From the NCBI GenBank assembly GCA_008973525.1, contig WACJ01000045.1, positions 1,116,001-1,180,000 on the forward strand: DNA of 64,000 nt, in the 5' to 3' direction. The first letter of the stretch is position 1; every line of letters begins with the position of its first letter. The notes under the pieces were generated by a model. That model saw nothing but the letters and a program-made list of their open reading frames with translations. It had not been told where the DNA came from and ran no database searches. The DNA is from Stenopsyche tienmushanensis (taxonomy: Eukaryota; Arthropoda; Insecta; Trichoptera; Stenopsychidae). This document shows, piece by piece, positions 45,461-57,192 of the stretch. Made by a program: the position numbers and the translations under genes.

Positions 45461-46095
45461 TGTTCTTTCTCATCACTGTATCACGTTTCTATCTAATATT
45501 GTTTTATCTTAGCTTGACTCTGTTATTAGTCAAATTAACAATTCTTTTACTGCGTTAATCCTATCTTTGTTGACTTTATACAAGTATTTATTCCCGCTTA
45601 AAATATTATATAGGGTACATAATTTCTAAGATATTTAAATTTTTAATCAGATGAAAAGAAAAAGAAATTCTGAGTGATGCTTGCTCAGAGGACTTTAATA
45701 ATATTATTTTTTAGTTGAACTTCAGCAGTATTATTTATATGTGCGCCATAAGTTCAACGCCATGGAAAATATTAAGACAAAATTAATTTATGTTGAACTT
45801 TCTAAAAAAAATTTAGAAGACAATATTGTGCCCTTTCAAATGCCTCTAGTATATTTTTGACATTGATTCACCGCTCAACTGAGCGTTCATTTTCGCGGTT
45901 AAAGCAACTAACATATATAACAAGGCAGGGCTTATTTTTATTGTGTATAGAAGCGGACGTTTTAGGAAAGATTTTCAAAGAAGTTGCTATCAGAGCAATA
46001 GAGAAATAAATATTATTTTCCTTCTTACTGTAAGTTTTGTTCAGTTTCGAATTTTCGATAAATAAAATTTTATTTCATGATTTTGTAGCGTTGGT
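45461..46095. other. Unrecognised DNA
   Basis: Nothing recognised. Confidence 0.4.
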
Positions 46096-46350
46096 GATTT
46101 ACCGTCCCCATGCGATAGCGCTGTTAATCTGAACAGATTTAATTTGCTGGATCAACAGCGACATCTTCCGTCTCACTTTAGACGCGATGTGTTATTTTAA
46201 CAGCGCCATCTTATGTGACGCTCGCTGATCGATCGCTTTCAGGCGCACCGTTGCCGGTTGGGTGGTGACGCGCAGGAGACGGGTATCAGGGAAAGTCGTC
46301 GTTTAGCCTTGGCTGTGGAAGGACGTCCTTCTCGCAGCCAGATATCAGCA
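46096..46350 (-). mobile_element. Family B copy (B6) with one terminal repeat
   Basis: The plus strand starts TGTAGCGTTGGTGATTTACC (46086 onward), matching the right terminal repeat of B2 in inverse. It continues through AACAGCGACATCTTCCGTCT, TTAACAGCGCCATCTTATGT and GCCGGTTGGGTGGTGACGCG. The far terminus is missing after 46350. Confidence 0.75.
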
Positions 46351-47280
46351 GCAGATATCTCGCAGTCAGGTGTTTCTATTATTGTTTGAATATTTTGAAT
46401 TTCAAGTATAAGGCGGCACCAAATTAGTTAGTGCTTAGGGCATCTAAGGGACTTAATCGACCCTGGTTGCAATGGATTTATAAGTCAGTATTATTAAGTC
46501 CAAGCTTATAGATGACGAATTGTTATCTGCACTTAAAATTAAAGAATCGTTTAATAAAAATAACGTTTTTAAAGTGTATAAAATGATTGTTGGAAGAAAT
46601 TGGTATGTTAGAATGTTAGCGGGGACAATTGTAGATTGAAGATAAAATGAAATGCATTTTTTACAGGAGGCGATTTCATCGACAGGTATGTTATTATAAT
46701 TAATTTGTTGATGCGGGATTTGCTTCGTTCGTAAGCTTCTTCAGCTGCCGAACGGTGGCGGCAACGACTACCACTCGTGTCATGATGAATTGTGATTTGA
46801 CGTGACTTGTAATCAACTCGCACCCTAAAAGGTATCTTACAACTGCCTTCAAATCACTTTCAACCAAAATACCGAAAAACCCCGCATTTCTAAAATAGCG
46901 ATTGAATGAAAAAGAAATTTAATTCTATCGCAATTTTAATGAAAATTTTGATAGTTCCCATCTTTTCATAGTGCTATTCATGTTTTTAATGAAGATACAT
47001 CCAGGAATGAGATATGAAGAAATAGCGTGCGTGAGTTGCATTACGCCAAAATTAGTGAATCCCCTCGAGTATGCACGGTGGCCATTATCATTATCCAAAC
47101 TTATGTTAAATCTTCAGGGCGGCCGACAGCACCTCAATTAACCGACATAACCGAAACTGTTACCGTTCTAAGATAAGATTAATGTGGTTACTTTTAGACT
47201 TCCGCTCTCCATCTCAGGTCTCCATATCACCTATTGTCTCAATACGACCATGTACTTCCATTTTACAATTAAAGTTAAAG
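46351..47280. other. Unrecognised DNA
   Basis: The minus-strand frame 46608-46823 (MRVDYKSRQITIHHDTSGSR) has no identifiable domain. Confidence 0.4.
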
Positions 47281-47514
47281 TAGTGTTCCCCAAACTTTTT
47301 ACATCAGCGCAAAAAATACGGACCACTAATATTGAAATAAAAATGCTTATTTATGTAATATTTTTTAAATATTTTATTATGACAGATGGACATAACTATA
47401 ACTAACAAATATACACCTAACAGTCTGACACATTAAAATTTAACAAAAACAATGGTTATTTTCAACAAATTAAAGCAAAATCTGCCGTTGCATATTTGGT
47501 AATACGAGGTTTGT

Positions 47515-48124
47515 TCAGAAAGTAAGTGTACTGTGACTATAACGGGCTATGGTTTTTTGCTTTGAGCACTGAGTGGTAAAGGGAGATCTCCTGACAAAGC
47601 AAGCATAGCAAGAATACGGTAGTACGTAAAGTCATGTTATAGTGTCCAGTTGAATAAAAGATGTCGGTAAGAAATCCCACCAAGTGTGAGTCACGCGTTT
47701 GACTTGAAGCGACTTGAATTGGAATTTTACACACCAGTCGTCATACCAATTCCCCATCTGTCAGAAGTTCCAAACCACAATTTCGGGCAAAAAGGTCACG
47801 GCCTTAGTGTTTTGTGACCGAAAATGCATAGTTTTGATCGAGTTTCAACAATATTGTGAGACCCTAAGAAACTCAAAAGGAGTATTCAAAACAAAATAAG
47901 GGTAATGCTGACAAGAGGAGCGTGTTTGTTGCACGACAACGCCCGTTCTCACACAGTCTCACACTCTCAGTCACCAAGATGCTCTTGGCCTTATTTGGTT
48001 GGGATGTTTTGAGCTTCTTTCCCGTATTCCCCTGTCTTCATATGATCATCTTTTTGCCTCCCTGAAGTCATATATGGGTACACTTACTTTCTGAAAAAAA
48101 AAGTCTAGTACACTTACTTTCTGA
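47515..48124 (+). mobile_element. mariner M1-type element in hAT locus 2, internally deleted
   Basis: The left end is TCAGAAAGTAAGTGTACTG. The right end occurs twice in a row: TACACTTACTTTCTGA ends at 48094 and again at 48124. The interior has LRNSKGVFKTK, an LLHDNARSHTVSH piece (catalytic HDNA region) and SYDHLFASLKSYMG, all broken. The first catalytic DET region is deleted. Confidence 0.85.
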
Positions 48125-48256
48125 ATATACCACGTATATTGAATATTCTCGGCTGCAGTGGTGTTTTTGACAGACAAAGTACTGCATTCACGTCTAGTCT
48201 AGTCCTTTATTTTGATTTTATTAAGCATATGGATGAAAATTCTTTTTCGCATGAAT

Positions 48257-48435
48257 TGTAGGGTGGGCGATCTCTCGTCAGGTGCGATATGTTATTTTAA
48301 CAGTGTTATTTCTTGTGGCCCTGCGGAGACATGCAGGAGGTTATTCCTCCTGCAGCCAGATCTCACTCTTTCTCTTGTGTGGAATAAATAGTTATTTAGA
48401 GAAGAGAATTTCTATTCGATGCCCATCTATTCCTA
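48257..48435 (-). mobile_element. Family B copy (B7) with one terminal repeat
   Basis: The plus strand starts TGTAGGGTGGGCGA, the inverted right terminus of B2, and runs through GTGGCCCTGCGGAGACATGC, GCAGCCAGATCTCACTCTTT and AATAAATAGTTATTTAGAGA. It ends where family C begins (48436). It shows deletions relative to B2. Confidence 0.7.
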
Positions 48436-48597
48436 TTAACTTTTCCTTGAACATTATGGATTTACAACAACTCGATTCTAATAATGGTAATATTGATATG
48501 AAATATAATAGATATGAGATTCAGAATTTCATACGGTGTACCAAATACACATCATAGTAGCGCGCGGGTGTTTTTAGCACGGTAAGGTAAAGGTTAA
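48436..48597 (+). mobile_element. Family C short TTAA element (C2)
   Basis: TTAA at 48436-48439 and 48594-48597. The left end is TTAACTTTTCCTTGAACATT and the inverted right end is TTAACCTTTACCTTACCG. It is colinear with C1, 162 bp long against 165. Confidence 0.75.
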
Positions 48598-48620
48598 TTG
48601 TTCTTTTTCTCTACTCGTAA

Positions 48621-49604
48621 GAGTACATAAAACGACGTCCTCCATGAAGGGATTATTAATCCAAATATCATATTACAATGTATTTATGGGAATATTTTTA
48701 ATGCGAACATAAGATCTAAGTGCCGCTCTGTATAGGTAATCACAATAAATGCATTCGTCTCGATAAAGCCCACCTGCCTTTTCTTATGAAGTGCAACAAA
48801 ATGACACAGATTCTCATGCTCGAGTGCAAGCAATTAAGGTCCAAATTATCAAACAGTTCCTTTCTATTTAACATATCCAGGATCGTCCAAACCGAGCGTC
48901 AAAAATAAGCGTGCCGTTATCAGTGTCCCGATGGTTACAATGGAGTTAAATTGGAGGCACCGCGCTGGAAGTATCGAAGCGTTGTCTTCTTCTAAGGGGA
49001 GCTAAAAACGGTCGCATGATCCTAATGAAGATAATTGGCCATTGCTACAGGTTGATTTTGCGTGTTGAGCCTCGGGCTATCGTAATCTTACCCTCTCTTT
49101 GGCCGTCACCCTCGTCTTCGGTGACGTCTTTTTTTTACGAGAGCGAAGGGTATTTTTACCATCCTGTGCCTCAATTTATATTTTGGGTGTTGCTTATTTC
49201 GCATATATCAGGATGAGATTTTAATTAAATAAAAGTACCCGATAAGTACCCGAAAAGCAAAAGTGAACATATCGCCCGGAATAAATCAACGATGCGGTTA
49301 CACAATCGTTCCGAATATATCTGCTTGTATTTTGAGGCCGATTACAACCCTATTATGATTCTTTTGTAATGTGAGCTCGATGTTTTCATCACAAGAGGAG
49401 ATAAACAATTATTGCATAAAAGTGACAATAGTTTGATGGTGTTTTCACGCATATGGTAGGGTGACATGTCCCCTTACCCTCACCCTTGTCATTGTAACAC
49501 CCCATTCGATCAAAGGGCCGAAGGTTATCGAATGCATTTCAAATGCGCACGCTATATCTATTTATCTATTTAGAAATTTATTCACAGCTTACGCCATATT
49601 ACAT
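48621..49604. other. Unrecognised DNA
   Basis: No domain or repeat recognised. It contains the most GC-balanced non-TE stretch near 48950-49150, without a supported frame. Confidence 0.4.
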
Positions 49605-49945
49605 AAAAACAAGTGAAATGAAATACAATGTAAAAAAAAAAACAATGTAAAAATAAAAAGATAAATATAAAATAAAATAAAGATAAAAAAAAAAAATAAA
49701 ATAAAATACATATAAATATAATAAAAATAATAAAAAATATAAAGTAAAATAAATATAAATGAAATTTATCATAAAAAATAAAAAATTAATAACGATAAAT
49801 AAAAGAATAATCAAATTTTTAGAAAAACAAAATAAAAATATGCATAAATATATATATATATATATATATATAATAATAAAAAAAAATAAAACATTAGCAA
49901 TTAAAAAATTAAAGAATAATAATAATATAAGAATTAAGAAGATAT
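49605..49945 (+). repeat. A/T simple-sequence tract with (TA)n
   Basis: About 340 bp of almost pure A and T, dominated by AAATA-type runs, with (TA)13 at 49848-49873. It lies directly at the 3' end of the minus-strand LINE. It may be that element's simple-repeat tail plus expanded flanking sequence. On the element strand it is T-rich, so it is not a poly(A) tail. Confidence 0.75.
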
Positions 49946-52582
49946 TTAGGGGGGCCTAAATATTAACCCTATCCACCTCTTAAATAGGATAGAGGCGAGG
50001 TCGATCGATGCTGATCTCACTAAGGCGTTTCCTGAAGAGAAGACGCGGCACTTCATAGACACTGCAGCTCTACGAAGGAGCGCCTCGAGTTGGGGAATGC
50101 GCCCGTAGAGGAACATTCCCGATGCACTACAACTCCTGGGCAGCCCGAATAGTGCTCTATAACAATTGTTATATTGCACCCGTAGCTGTCGCATGCTGCT
50201 CTGCCGGAACTGTGTCCAAAGTTCTCCCGTGTACATGGACGTGCAATACGTTAGGAAAAGCTGACGCTTGACTGCATCGCTGCATTTAAAGAAGCGTCGC
50301 GCCAACATGTTTCCCCGCATGCACATGGCTCTTCTTTGCCTGTCTATATCGGCATCATCGCTGAGATTGTCGTTGAAGATATGCCCGAGATATTTAACCT
50401 CCCGAACTACGTTGAGTTCTTTTCCCTCGATGGATACAGGAGGGACGTGATCCGGGGCCTTCCCGTCTCGGAACACCATCACCACTGACTTCGATATATT
50501 GAATGTCAATTTGTGTGTGATGGTGTAGTCCACGCAGACGTCCAATAGCGTTCTCAGTGCCTTGATTGAGGGCGCCAACAGCACCATGTCATCAGCATAA
50601 AAGATATGGTTGATGCTCCTTCCACCCACCTGGCAGCCCACTGCGGTCTCTCTGAGTGCCGCGGAGAGCTCGTCCATGTACAGGTTGAAAAGGTCTGGCG
50701 ACATAGAGCCACCCTGTCTGACTCCGCACCCAGTGCTGAAAGAACTCGACAGAAGACCATCCCAGCGAACCGAATAGCGCTGCCCTCGATACCAACTGGC
50801 CAACAGATCGACCAGAGTAGAAGGGGCTCCTCTCTTCAAAAGTTTATCCCAAAGTAGACTTCGATCGACGCGATCAAATGCCTTGCTAAGGTCGAGAAAG
50901 CAAGCAAAGACAACAGTCCTTCTGCTGGTGTAATACCTGATGACTTGCTTGAGCGTGTAGATGGCCAAACTGGTAGAAGTGTTTGATTTAAAACCAAACT
51001 GTGCATCGTCGGTGTAAAGGTAGGCTTTTAGCTTCCCGTGCACAATTTTTTCCAGCAGTTTGGCCAAGATGGTGGCGATTGCAATGGGTCTGTAGTTATC
51101 AGTCAGTGTCGCAGCGAGTTTAGCCGATTTGACAATCGGAACAACTACAGACATACTGAGGTCGGCAGGCACGTAGTTATGCACGAGCATTCCGTTGAAT
51201 AACGTTTTCAGGGCAAGCAATAAGGAAGGTCCGCCGAGCGCAATGTGCTCGGCACAGAGTCCATCATGACCACAAGACTTTTTACCAGAGAGCGTTTTGA
51301 GTGCGTCCTTGATCTCGCTCAAAGTAATAACACAAGCAGCGTTATGTGTCGACAGAGCTGAAGACCGGGCAGAAGAAGAAGCGATCGTAGCGGAAAACAT
51401 CGACATAGAGAAATGTTGCCTAAAATTTTCAGCAGCGTCGATCCCGGTGAAACCGTCGATGTGAGCCGGAGGGCCGGCCTTGGAACCGAGCGCAATTCCA
51501 GCCAGACGCCAAAAGCCTCCAAAGTCACCTTTTTTATAGGCCAGAGCTATGCGATCCATCTTTTTTTGTTCATTAGCGTATCGGCAGTTCTTCAGCGCGA
51601 GTTTAAAAATTTTTCGCGTTCTGATTCTGCGATCGGCAAGCGCTCCCTCAGCAGGGCGGCCAGCAGCTAACCAATCCTTGAAGGCTTCCCTCGCGTCGCA
51701 GTACACATCCGAGACATTTTCTTTCCAACCAGCGATGGCATTAAATTTCTTCGCGGATTTATGTTGTTTACAACGACTAAATGCCTTAATGGCTCCAGAA
51801 CGCATAATCATCACAATATTAGCGTAATGACTATCAATTAGAGCACGATGCTCATTAACAGTGCAATTAGTCGTGCAAAACTGTTGGTTCATGTACTTGT
51901 ATAAAGGTCCAATAAGATTGGAGACGAACCTTTCATATATGAATATGTCGTACGGCGAGGTCGGCCTCCAACTAGCGGGATCACTGGGACGATTCCCATG
52001 TGAGGGGTCGTCAAGGTGGAGTTGTAAGTTACCCAGCGTAACTATCATGGGACGGTGATCTGACCAGACTGTGTCTTCGCGAACGATCAAGCTCAGAACG
52101 GATGACTCGATGCTCTGGGAGACGATGCAATGGTCGAGCCATCTCAGCGAGCCGTGAGAGTCACTGACATACGTGAAAGTCTCTTCGGGCAGTTTCTCCC
52201 TGTCGAGGATCGTCATATGGCTTTCGCTACACATTGAGGTGAGCTCAGACCAAAATCGAGTGCCGGGGTGGGCGTTGAAGTCACCCATGAAGATAAATTC
52301 GCAGGGAGTGTTTTCTTCAATAACCGCGTTAACCAAGCCAAAGCACGAACAGAATTCCTCGAGATTCTCAGCGGAATCGGTGGGCATATATACTGAGAAC
52401 AGTAATAGGTCGGTATTCGGCCGTTTGATTTTGATACCTTGTACTCTCGGGCTTTGGATGTCCACAGCTATCACTTTGATGGTTTTTCGGTACAGGATAG
52501 CTACACCACCGAAAGGTCTACCGACCAGCGGGCCCGCACTGCTGTCCACTGAGGAAGTTCCCACACCGTCAAATTCCGATTA
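49946..52582 (-). CDS. Non-LTR retrotransposon ORF2: endonuclease plus reverse transcriptase (CR1/L2-like)
   Basis: One uninterrupted frame, bounded upstream by TAA at 52580-52582 and ending with TAA at 49946-49948. An 872-residue reading begins at a GTG (52564), so the true start is missing. Residues 1-175 are the C-terminal two-thirds of an APE-type endonuclease: GRPFGGVAILYRK, MGDFNAHPGTRFW (about 92), LRWLDHCIV and WSDHRPMIV (about 165-172). The reverse transcriptase follows: NYRPIAIATILAKLLEKIVH, CFLDLSKAFDRVD (about 555), GVRQGGSMSPDLFNLYMDEL and the catalytic FYADDMVLL (about 655), then KYLGHIFNDNL. The C-terminus has no CCHC knuckle. The GVRQGG and YADDMVLLAPS style fits the CR1/L2/Rex1 side of the jockey superfamily. 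It lacks the N-terminal endonuclease residues and ORF1, so it is 5'-truncated or frameshifted just upstream. GC content is far above that of the neighbours. Confidence 0.9.
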
Positions 52583-53325
52583 TGAAATTTAACCTCAATT
52601 TTAAGCCCTCAGGATGAAATGTTCGGCAGACGTTCGGGGGTTTTGTCGGGTTTGGGGGTCGATAATTTCTTATTAGAAATAAATAAAACAATATTATTCA
52701 ATACATACATTAAAAAATGAATTCTCTCGGTGATTTTTTCTCTGTACCTGCTGAAAGTATAATAGGTAAATAATTGAGCTGCGCAATTATTTTTAAAGGG
52801 TGCGATGTCACCCCTCGTGCGATACTCGAATGTATAAATTTGGGGTTAAATTATAATATAAACAAACACCAAAATGATGGTGAGACCATCAATAAACCAT
52901 CAACGCATTGTGCAACAGACGCGCTTTCTGTCGTATCGAAACAGGTTGTGGTAATAAAAGTTATAGGATAATGCAATTCAATTTATGAGTTCTGTGTCCG
53001 TTGTACAGTCCAAATAATTTAATAAGATTATCCGAATTCTCAGTAAAAATATGTATAGTATTTATCAAATAAATTACATCCCGTCTTAGTAAATATAGTG
53101 ACATATAGTTGTTATAACAGGCATAATGTAATTAAACATCCAGGATAAAAGAGAAGAATTTATTAAAGCCAGAATTCAGAAAAAAGCTATCGGACAATAA
53201 TAGATCGGTGGGAATAATTCTTCCAAAAGTCTAAAAAAGAAATATTTTCCAATGCACTAGGATAAAATATATACATTTATTCAATAAAAAATTAAATTTT
53301 TGCTGATATACAATAGTAGCTATGA
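52583..53325. other. AT-rich DNA flanking the LINE
   Basis: On the minus strand 52583-52620 could be decayed LINE sequence in a shifted frame, but this is not certain. The rest is unrecognised. Confidence 0.35.
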
Positions 53326-53450
53326 TGACCGATTGCGAGACGCTCATTAGTCATGTCGGCGATCTGAAAAGCGGACCGGTTGGACACACAAACCTCCGAT
53401 CACGAAAGCCCCCTCAGATGCTAACTTACACAGTTGGTTCGCGCCAAATG
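53326..53450 (-). repeat. Family A fragment (A5, inverted)
   Basis: GCGATCTGAAAAGCGGACCG and GTTGGACACACAAACCTCCG match the inverted family core. It faces A6 about 200 bp away. Confidence 0.65.
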
Positions 53451-53639
53451 ATTAGATTCTATTCTCGGTGAGTCCGTTCTTTCGTTTACAACAGTAATAT
53501 GTTGTGTGGCAGAACTTAAACGAGGCCATACAAGCTGCCAAAAAGAGTCTCAACTTCGAGTGGCTACTTTTGCTCTAAGCGTGGGGAGAAATTAGCTATA
53601 TTTTGTAACTTAAAAATAAAAAAAATCTAGCTGAGATAG

Positions 53640-54110
53640 CAGCATAAATCAAAAGTCTAGAATCGTTCGCGACCTCATTTGGTGCGAGTTACCTATGTAA
53701 ATTAGCCTCTGGGGAGCTTCCGTGATCGTAAATATCATAGAAAAAGCCACAAAAAACCCTAAATGAGTAGCCACAATGTCTGTGTGTCCAACCGGTCCGT
53801 TTTTCGGATCACTGACATGACGAATAAATGCCTCGCGATCGAACGCCATATCCGAACATGTCTACAGAACGATTACAAACTCTCATTACAAAACGAAGTT
53901 TTCCTAAGAAGATTGATCGGGTGGGTTGTTTAAATTTTACAAACAATCGAAATATTGTTGTCATTATTATTGCGGTCTTTTGTCGGCTGAGTGGGCTCAA
54001 TTTTTAAGCAACAACGAAGAAAGGGATTAGACATTTTATATATATTATAAAAACGCACAGAGTCAATCAGAGTCTGCTTTGCTACTGCCCTGCTGGTAAG
54101 GGATAGTTAA
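53640..54110 (+). repeat. Family A repeat (A6)
   Basis: One of the longest copies: AGTCTAGAATCGTTCGCGAC, TGTCCAACCGGTCCGTTTTT, CGAACATGTCTACAGAACGA, TGATCGGGTGGGTTGTTTAA and the end TCTGCTTTGCTACTGCCCTG. The last resembles a hAT-type terminus in inverse. There is no coding capacity. Confidence 0.7.
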
Positions 54111-54194
54111 AACGCTTCAAAAAATCATCAATCGTCACCATATTCATATTTTTTTCGGGAATACAAGTACTCTTTTCCAAATAAAATCCGGACT

Positions 54195-54285
54195 ACAAGG
54201 GGTCAGAGGCAGTACTATATGGTCCGACTGGACAATCCGACACCGCCTTGCAAAACGTTTGTGGGATTACTGTATATAGTCTATT
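54195..54285 (-). mobile_element. Family G Tigger/pogo-like terminal fragment (copy 2)
   Basis: TATGGTCCGACTGGACAATC and CGACACCGCCTTGCAAAACG match 9045-9090. The CAGTAGACCC terminus is mostly lost. It is followed by ACTGTATATAGT. Confidence 0.5.
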
Positions 54286-54289
54286 GTAA

Positions 54290-55652
54290 TATTTAATGGA
54301 AGAGTTTGAAATATCTTATAGAATAATATCGTTTCATATTTTATTCAATACACTTCTACTGACAAATGTACTTCAAGCACTAAAGATTATTAAACAAATT
54401 TAACAAATAAATCTTTTTGCGTGAACTCCATTTTCCTTCATTATAAATTTACAACATAAATCAATGAATTGTAAAATTAAATCATTTATTGTTAAATTAA
54501 AAACCTGTATCCCGTTATCAAGTTTTTATCTATGCTTGCGTAAGAGAATCGGAAAAGAACCGATTTCATAATGAGATGTTCCAACCTTTAAGCGGTCATT
54601 ATATTTCGACGAAGGCGGAACTGTCAATCATATCGGCTTTCAGCTGCCTTCGTCCACCCTTCAATTTCATTGCGTCTCTTCTTCCAAATTGATATCAACA
54701 TCTATTAATTTCATCCGAATATATTTCATCAGACGCACAAAAGAAATACACACAAATCTATAATTGGCCATCGAAACGTATGAAATATTTGTATGAAAAA
54801 ATGAAAGGATAACGTGCATTATTTTCGTCCGGACGATGCGCAGTCTGCGGACAGTCCGCTTCTTCATATAATGAATCAAGAGGACGATAAAACCGAGCCA
54901 GAAAATTGGCAATCGCGATTATATTATGTTTTTAGGATGCGCGATAGAAGAATACATATTATTTGTAAGGAGCAGGTAGACGTCGTGCGACTCGCAAAAA
55001 CTGGTTATATTTCGGAATCTGCTGCCTCCGAGAGGACCGATTCTACGTTTCGATACGCTCGGTCATACATGAAGGGTATGAACTTTAATTGGATTCGTTT
55101 TACATATTTTATTCAACGTAAAATTACCGAAGCATCATCGATTATACATCGTATTTCATAATCATGTCCTTTAAGGGAAGAATATGCATCATAAATAGAG
55201 CCCCTGAGAGTACAGTGCCGTAAGCCCGCTGATCGATGTCCATTGCGCAATTGGAACACTTCAACGGATCGAATATACTGTCATAGGGGTCGTTTTCATT
55301 TAGGTCGAGTGTACTGAGAAATTTCGATCGATAATAAGCTTAATGATTTAACAGCAGTAAATATACGCTCCCGTTCGCCCCCATAAATTACTGGATTCGG
55401 TCTCGTCTCCGTCCGGATACGTAAAAAGTGGACTACACGGTCGTGAACCTGTGCAGTGTTACATTTTTGTTTTTGCTTCTATTTGCCCCATTAGGACACG
55501 GTTGCGCGAACCGACCTGCAAAAACTCCCTCGAAGGCTTTCGAGGATCACCGAAACGAGTGTATCGCCGCACCGTCTCTAATCTGACTTCGCTTTCAACT
55601 CATACAATGTCTATTTTTCAACTACATTCGATCCAATGTAATCTTATATATA
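54290..55652. other. Unrecognised DNA with one longer open frame
   Basis: The frame 54814-55161 (115 codons, MHYFRPDDAQSADSPLLHIM at its start) is the longest unexplained plus-strand frame in this part. It has no recognised domain, signal peptide or splice context, and its composition is not clearly coding. Confidence 0.35.
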
Positions 55653-56425
55653 TCTAATTTATAAAAAATAATATTTGTTTGTTCGTATTTAATGCGCCGC
55701 CATACCGTTCGTCCGATTGCAATAAAACTTTGTCAACTTATTGTTTATTCTTGGGGAAATAACATAGGTATAGTAAAAATATTGCTTGTGTATACAATTT
55801 GTTATGCGAAATGTTTAGCGTATTGGCGCATATTGGTCTGGTGGTTGCTAAGGTAAATAAATCACTACAACCGTCGATTTAGATCAATTTGTTTGGCGAC
55901 AGTTCCAATACCTTAGAGCTACCTTCATTGAGAAGAAACTCTGATAATCGATGCTATCATGATCTCAAAAATATATTAGGGAAGAAATCACTATCTACAC
56001 TTTTTGATTTGAATTATATGAACAGGCATTGATTACACCTAAACACACTAACAAAACAAAAGGCCCAGTTGTTAATTCAGTTAGTTCATCATTCTATATA
56101 AAAATTATATTTGAACTGTGTATTTTAATACTGAAAATTACACCTCGTTATGTGGCAACGGTACCATGCTTTTAGTGAAAAATTAATAATATCATCGGAG
56201 CTATAGTTTGAAATTAAAAATTTCAAGGAGAAGATATGGTGTCCGAATGATTCCTATTGATATGCTATTCGAATTAAAACGTGTGCAGTTTCCGGTGCGA
56301 GCATCAACAAAACACATAAACACACAGGGTATGCGTGCATGCTTCTCACGTGGATAGCTGTATGTGATTTATTGCCCTGGTGGATCTTGTATGAAGCGCA
56401 TACAAATAAGTTAATTAAAAAATGT
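55653..56425 (+). pseudogene. Helitron relic with helicase C-terminal fragment
   Basis: The 5' end is A/TCTAATTTATAAAAAATAA (TC start after A, as Helitrons require), then TTTGTTTGTTCGTATTTAAT and CCGTTCGTCCGATTGCAATA. 55830-55970 aligns with the minus strand of 41720-41860. At 56235-56420 the frame reads MIPIDMLFELKRVQFPVRA, NTQGMRACFSRG and LYVIYCPGG. This matches the end of the Helitron helicase (FKRxQFPVR, then INKxQGQ, then CFSHGQLYVAxSR). Stops and deletions make it inactive. No clear 3' hairpin was found before the next element at 56449. Confidence 0.75.
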
Positions 56426-56448
56426 GTATCGACCAATAAATATATATA

Positions 56449-57190
56449 CAGAAGACTCTCGATTATCCGGGCTAATGCTGGGGATGAAGAATACGATTGA
56501 CTAGAAAACGTGGATAATCCAAATCATCAATTTTCTACTTGGCTTCGAATATATTATCATATTTACAATACAAATTTTTATTTCATAGTTTTAATACTCA
56601 TTATTTATTAATAAAACCGATCATAGTTAAGCAGATAAGTGGCCGTTCAGTAGTTAGTACTAAGCGTTACCAAAATATATGTCGTGTATGTTAAAAAAAA
56701 TATAATTTTTGTTTGTTTTTGCACTCTCATTTATTTCCTTTTGAGAAACGAAAGAAAGGATATTTGCATCATCCATGCATTCGATGTTTTCCCTATCCAC
56801 GCTTTCAAAACATTTTAAATTTTCCAATAATCCACATATTTCGGATATATCAATTGCTTTCTTTCTCTTCAGAATGCATTAAATATGTTTCAATGCCAGT
56901 TTCAATCTCGTGATTAATAAATAAGTTATCCTTACATCCCACCGCTCGGCTACATAACGGCCCGAGAGCAGAACGGACCTGCGTGCAAGCACCCCCGTCC
57001 TAACCAACGCTACATTGATACTATAACGCCTTGGCTCACGAACTGAATCAAATATGTCACATTAGAGGGCAAAAATTTTGCAACCATAAGTCCATCGCTT
57101 GTTTTCAATATGATTTTTTCAAAATTAATTTTTCAGGTACTTATAATCCGCACATAGGATAATCTGCATCCAGATAATCGAGAATACTGT
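56449..57190. mobile_element. Tigger/pogo-like element F3, both ends present
   Basis: TA lies at 56447-56448 and 57191-57192. The left end is CAGAAGACTCTCGATTATCC and the inverted right end is CAGTATTCTCGATTATCTGG. The first 200 bp match F1 and F2. The 742-bp interior has no readable transposase, so it is a non-autonomous or deleted derivative. Confidence 0.75.
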
Positions 57191-57192
57191 AG

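Larger units (their letters stand above)
47281..48620. mobile_element. hAT element, locus 2, carrying nested mariner, B and C elements
   Basis: The left end TAGTGTTCCCCAAACTTTTT pairs with the inverted right end of locus 1 (23205). 47331-47515 aligns with 21420-21600, and 48160-48250 (GACAGACAAAGTACTGCATT, CACGTCTAGTC) aligns with 22812-22900. The same mariner sits at the same internal position in both loci. The right terminus is not found after the family C copy, so this copy is truncated there. Confidence 0.72.

Noticed and set aside
49599..49814. 71-codon minus-strand frame rich in F, Y, I and L
   Set aside because: Direct translation of A/T simple-sequence DNA. It has no protein character beyond composition.
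50268..52592. Several plus-strand frames of 60-139 codons and other minus-strand frames across the LINE
   Set aside because: These are shadows of the minus-strand endonuclease/reverse transcriptase frame.
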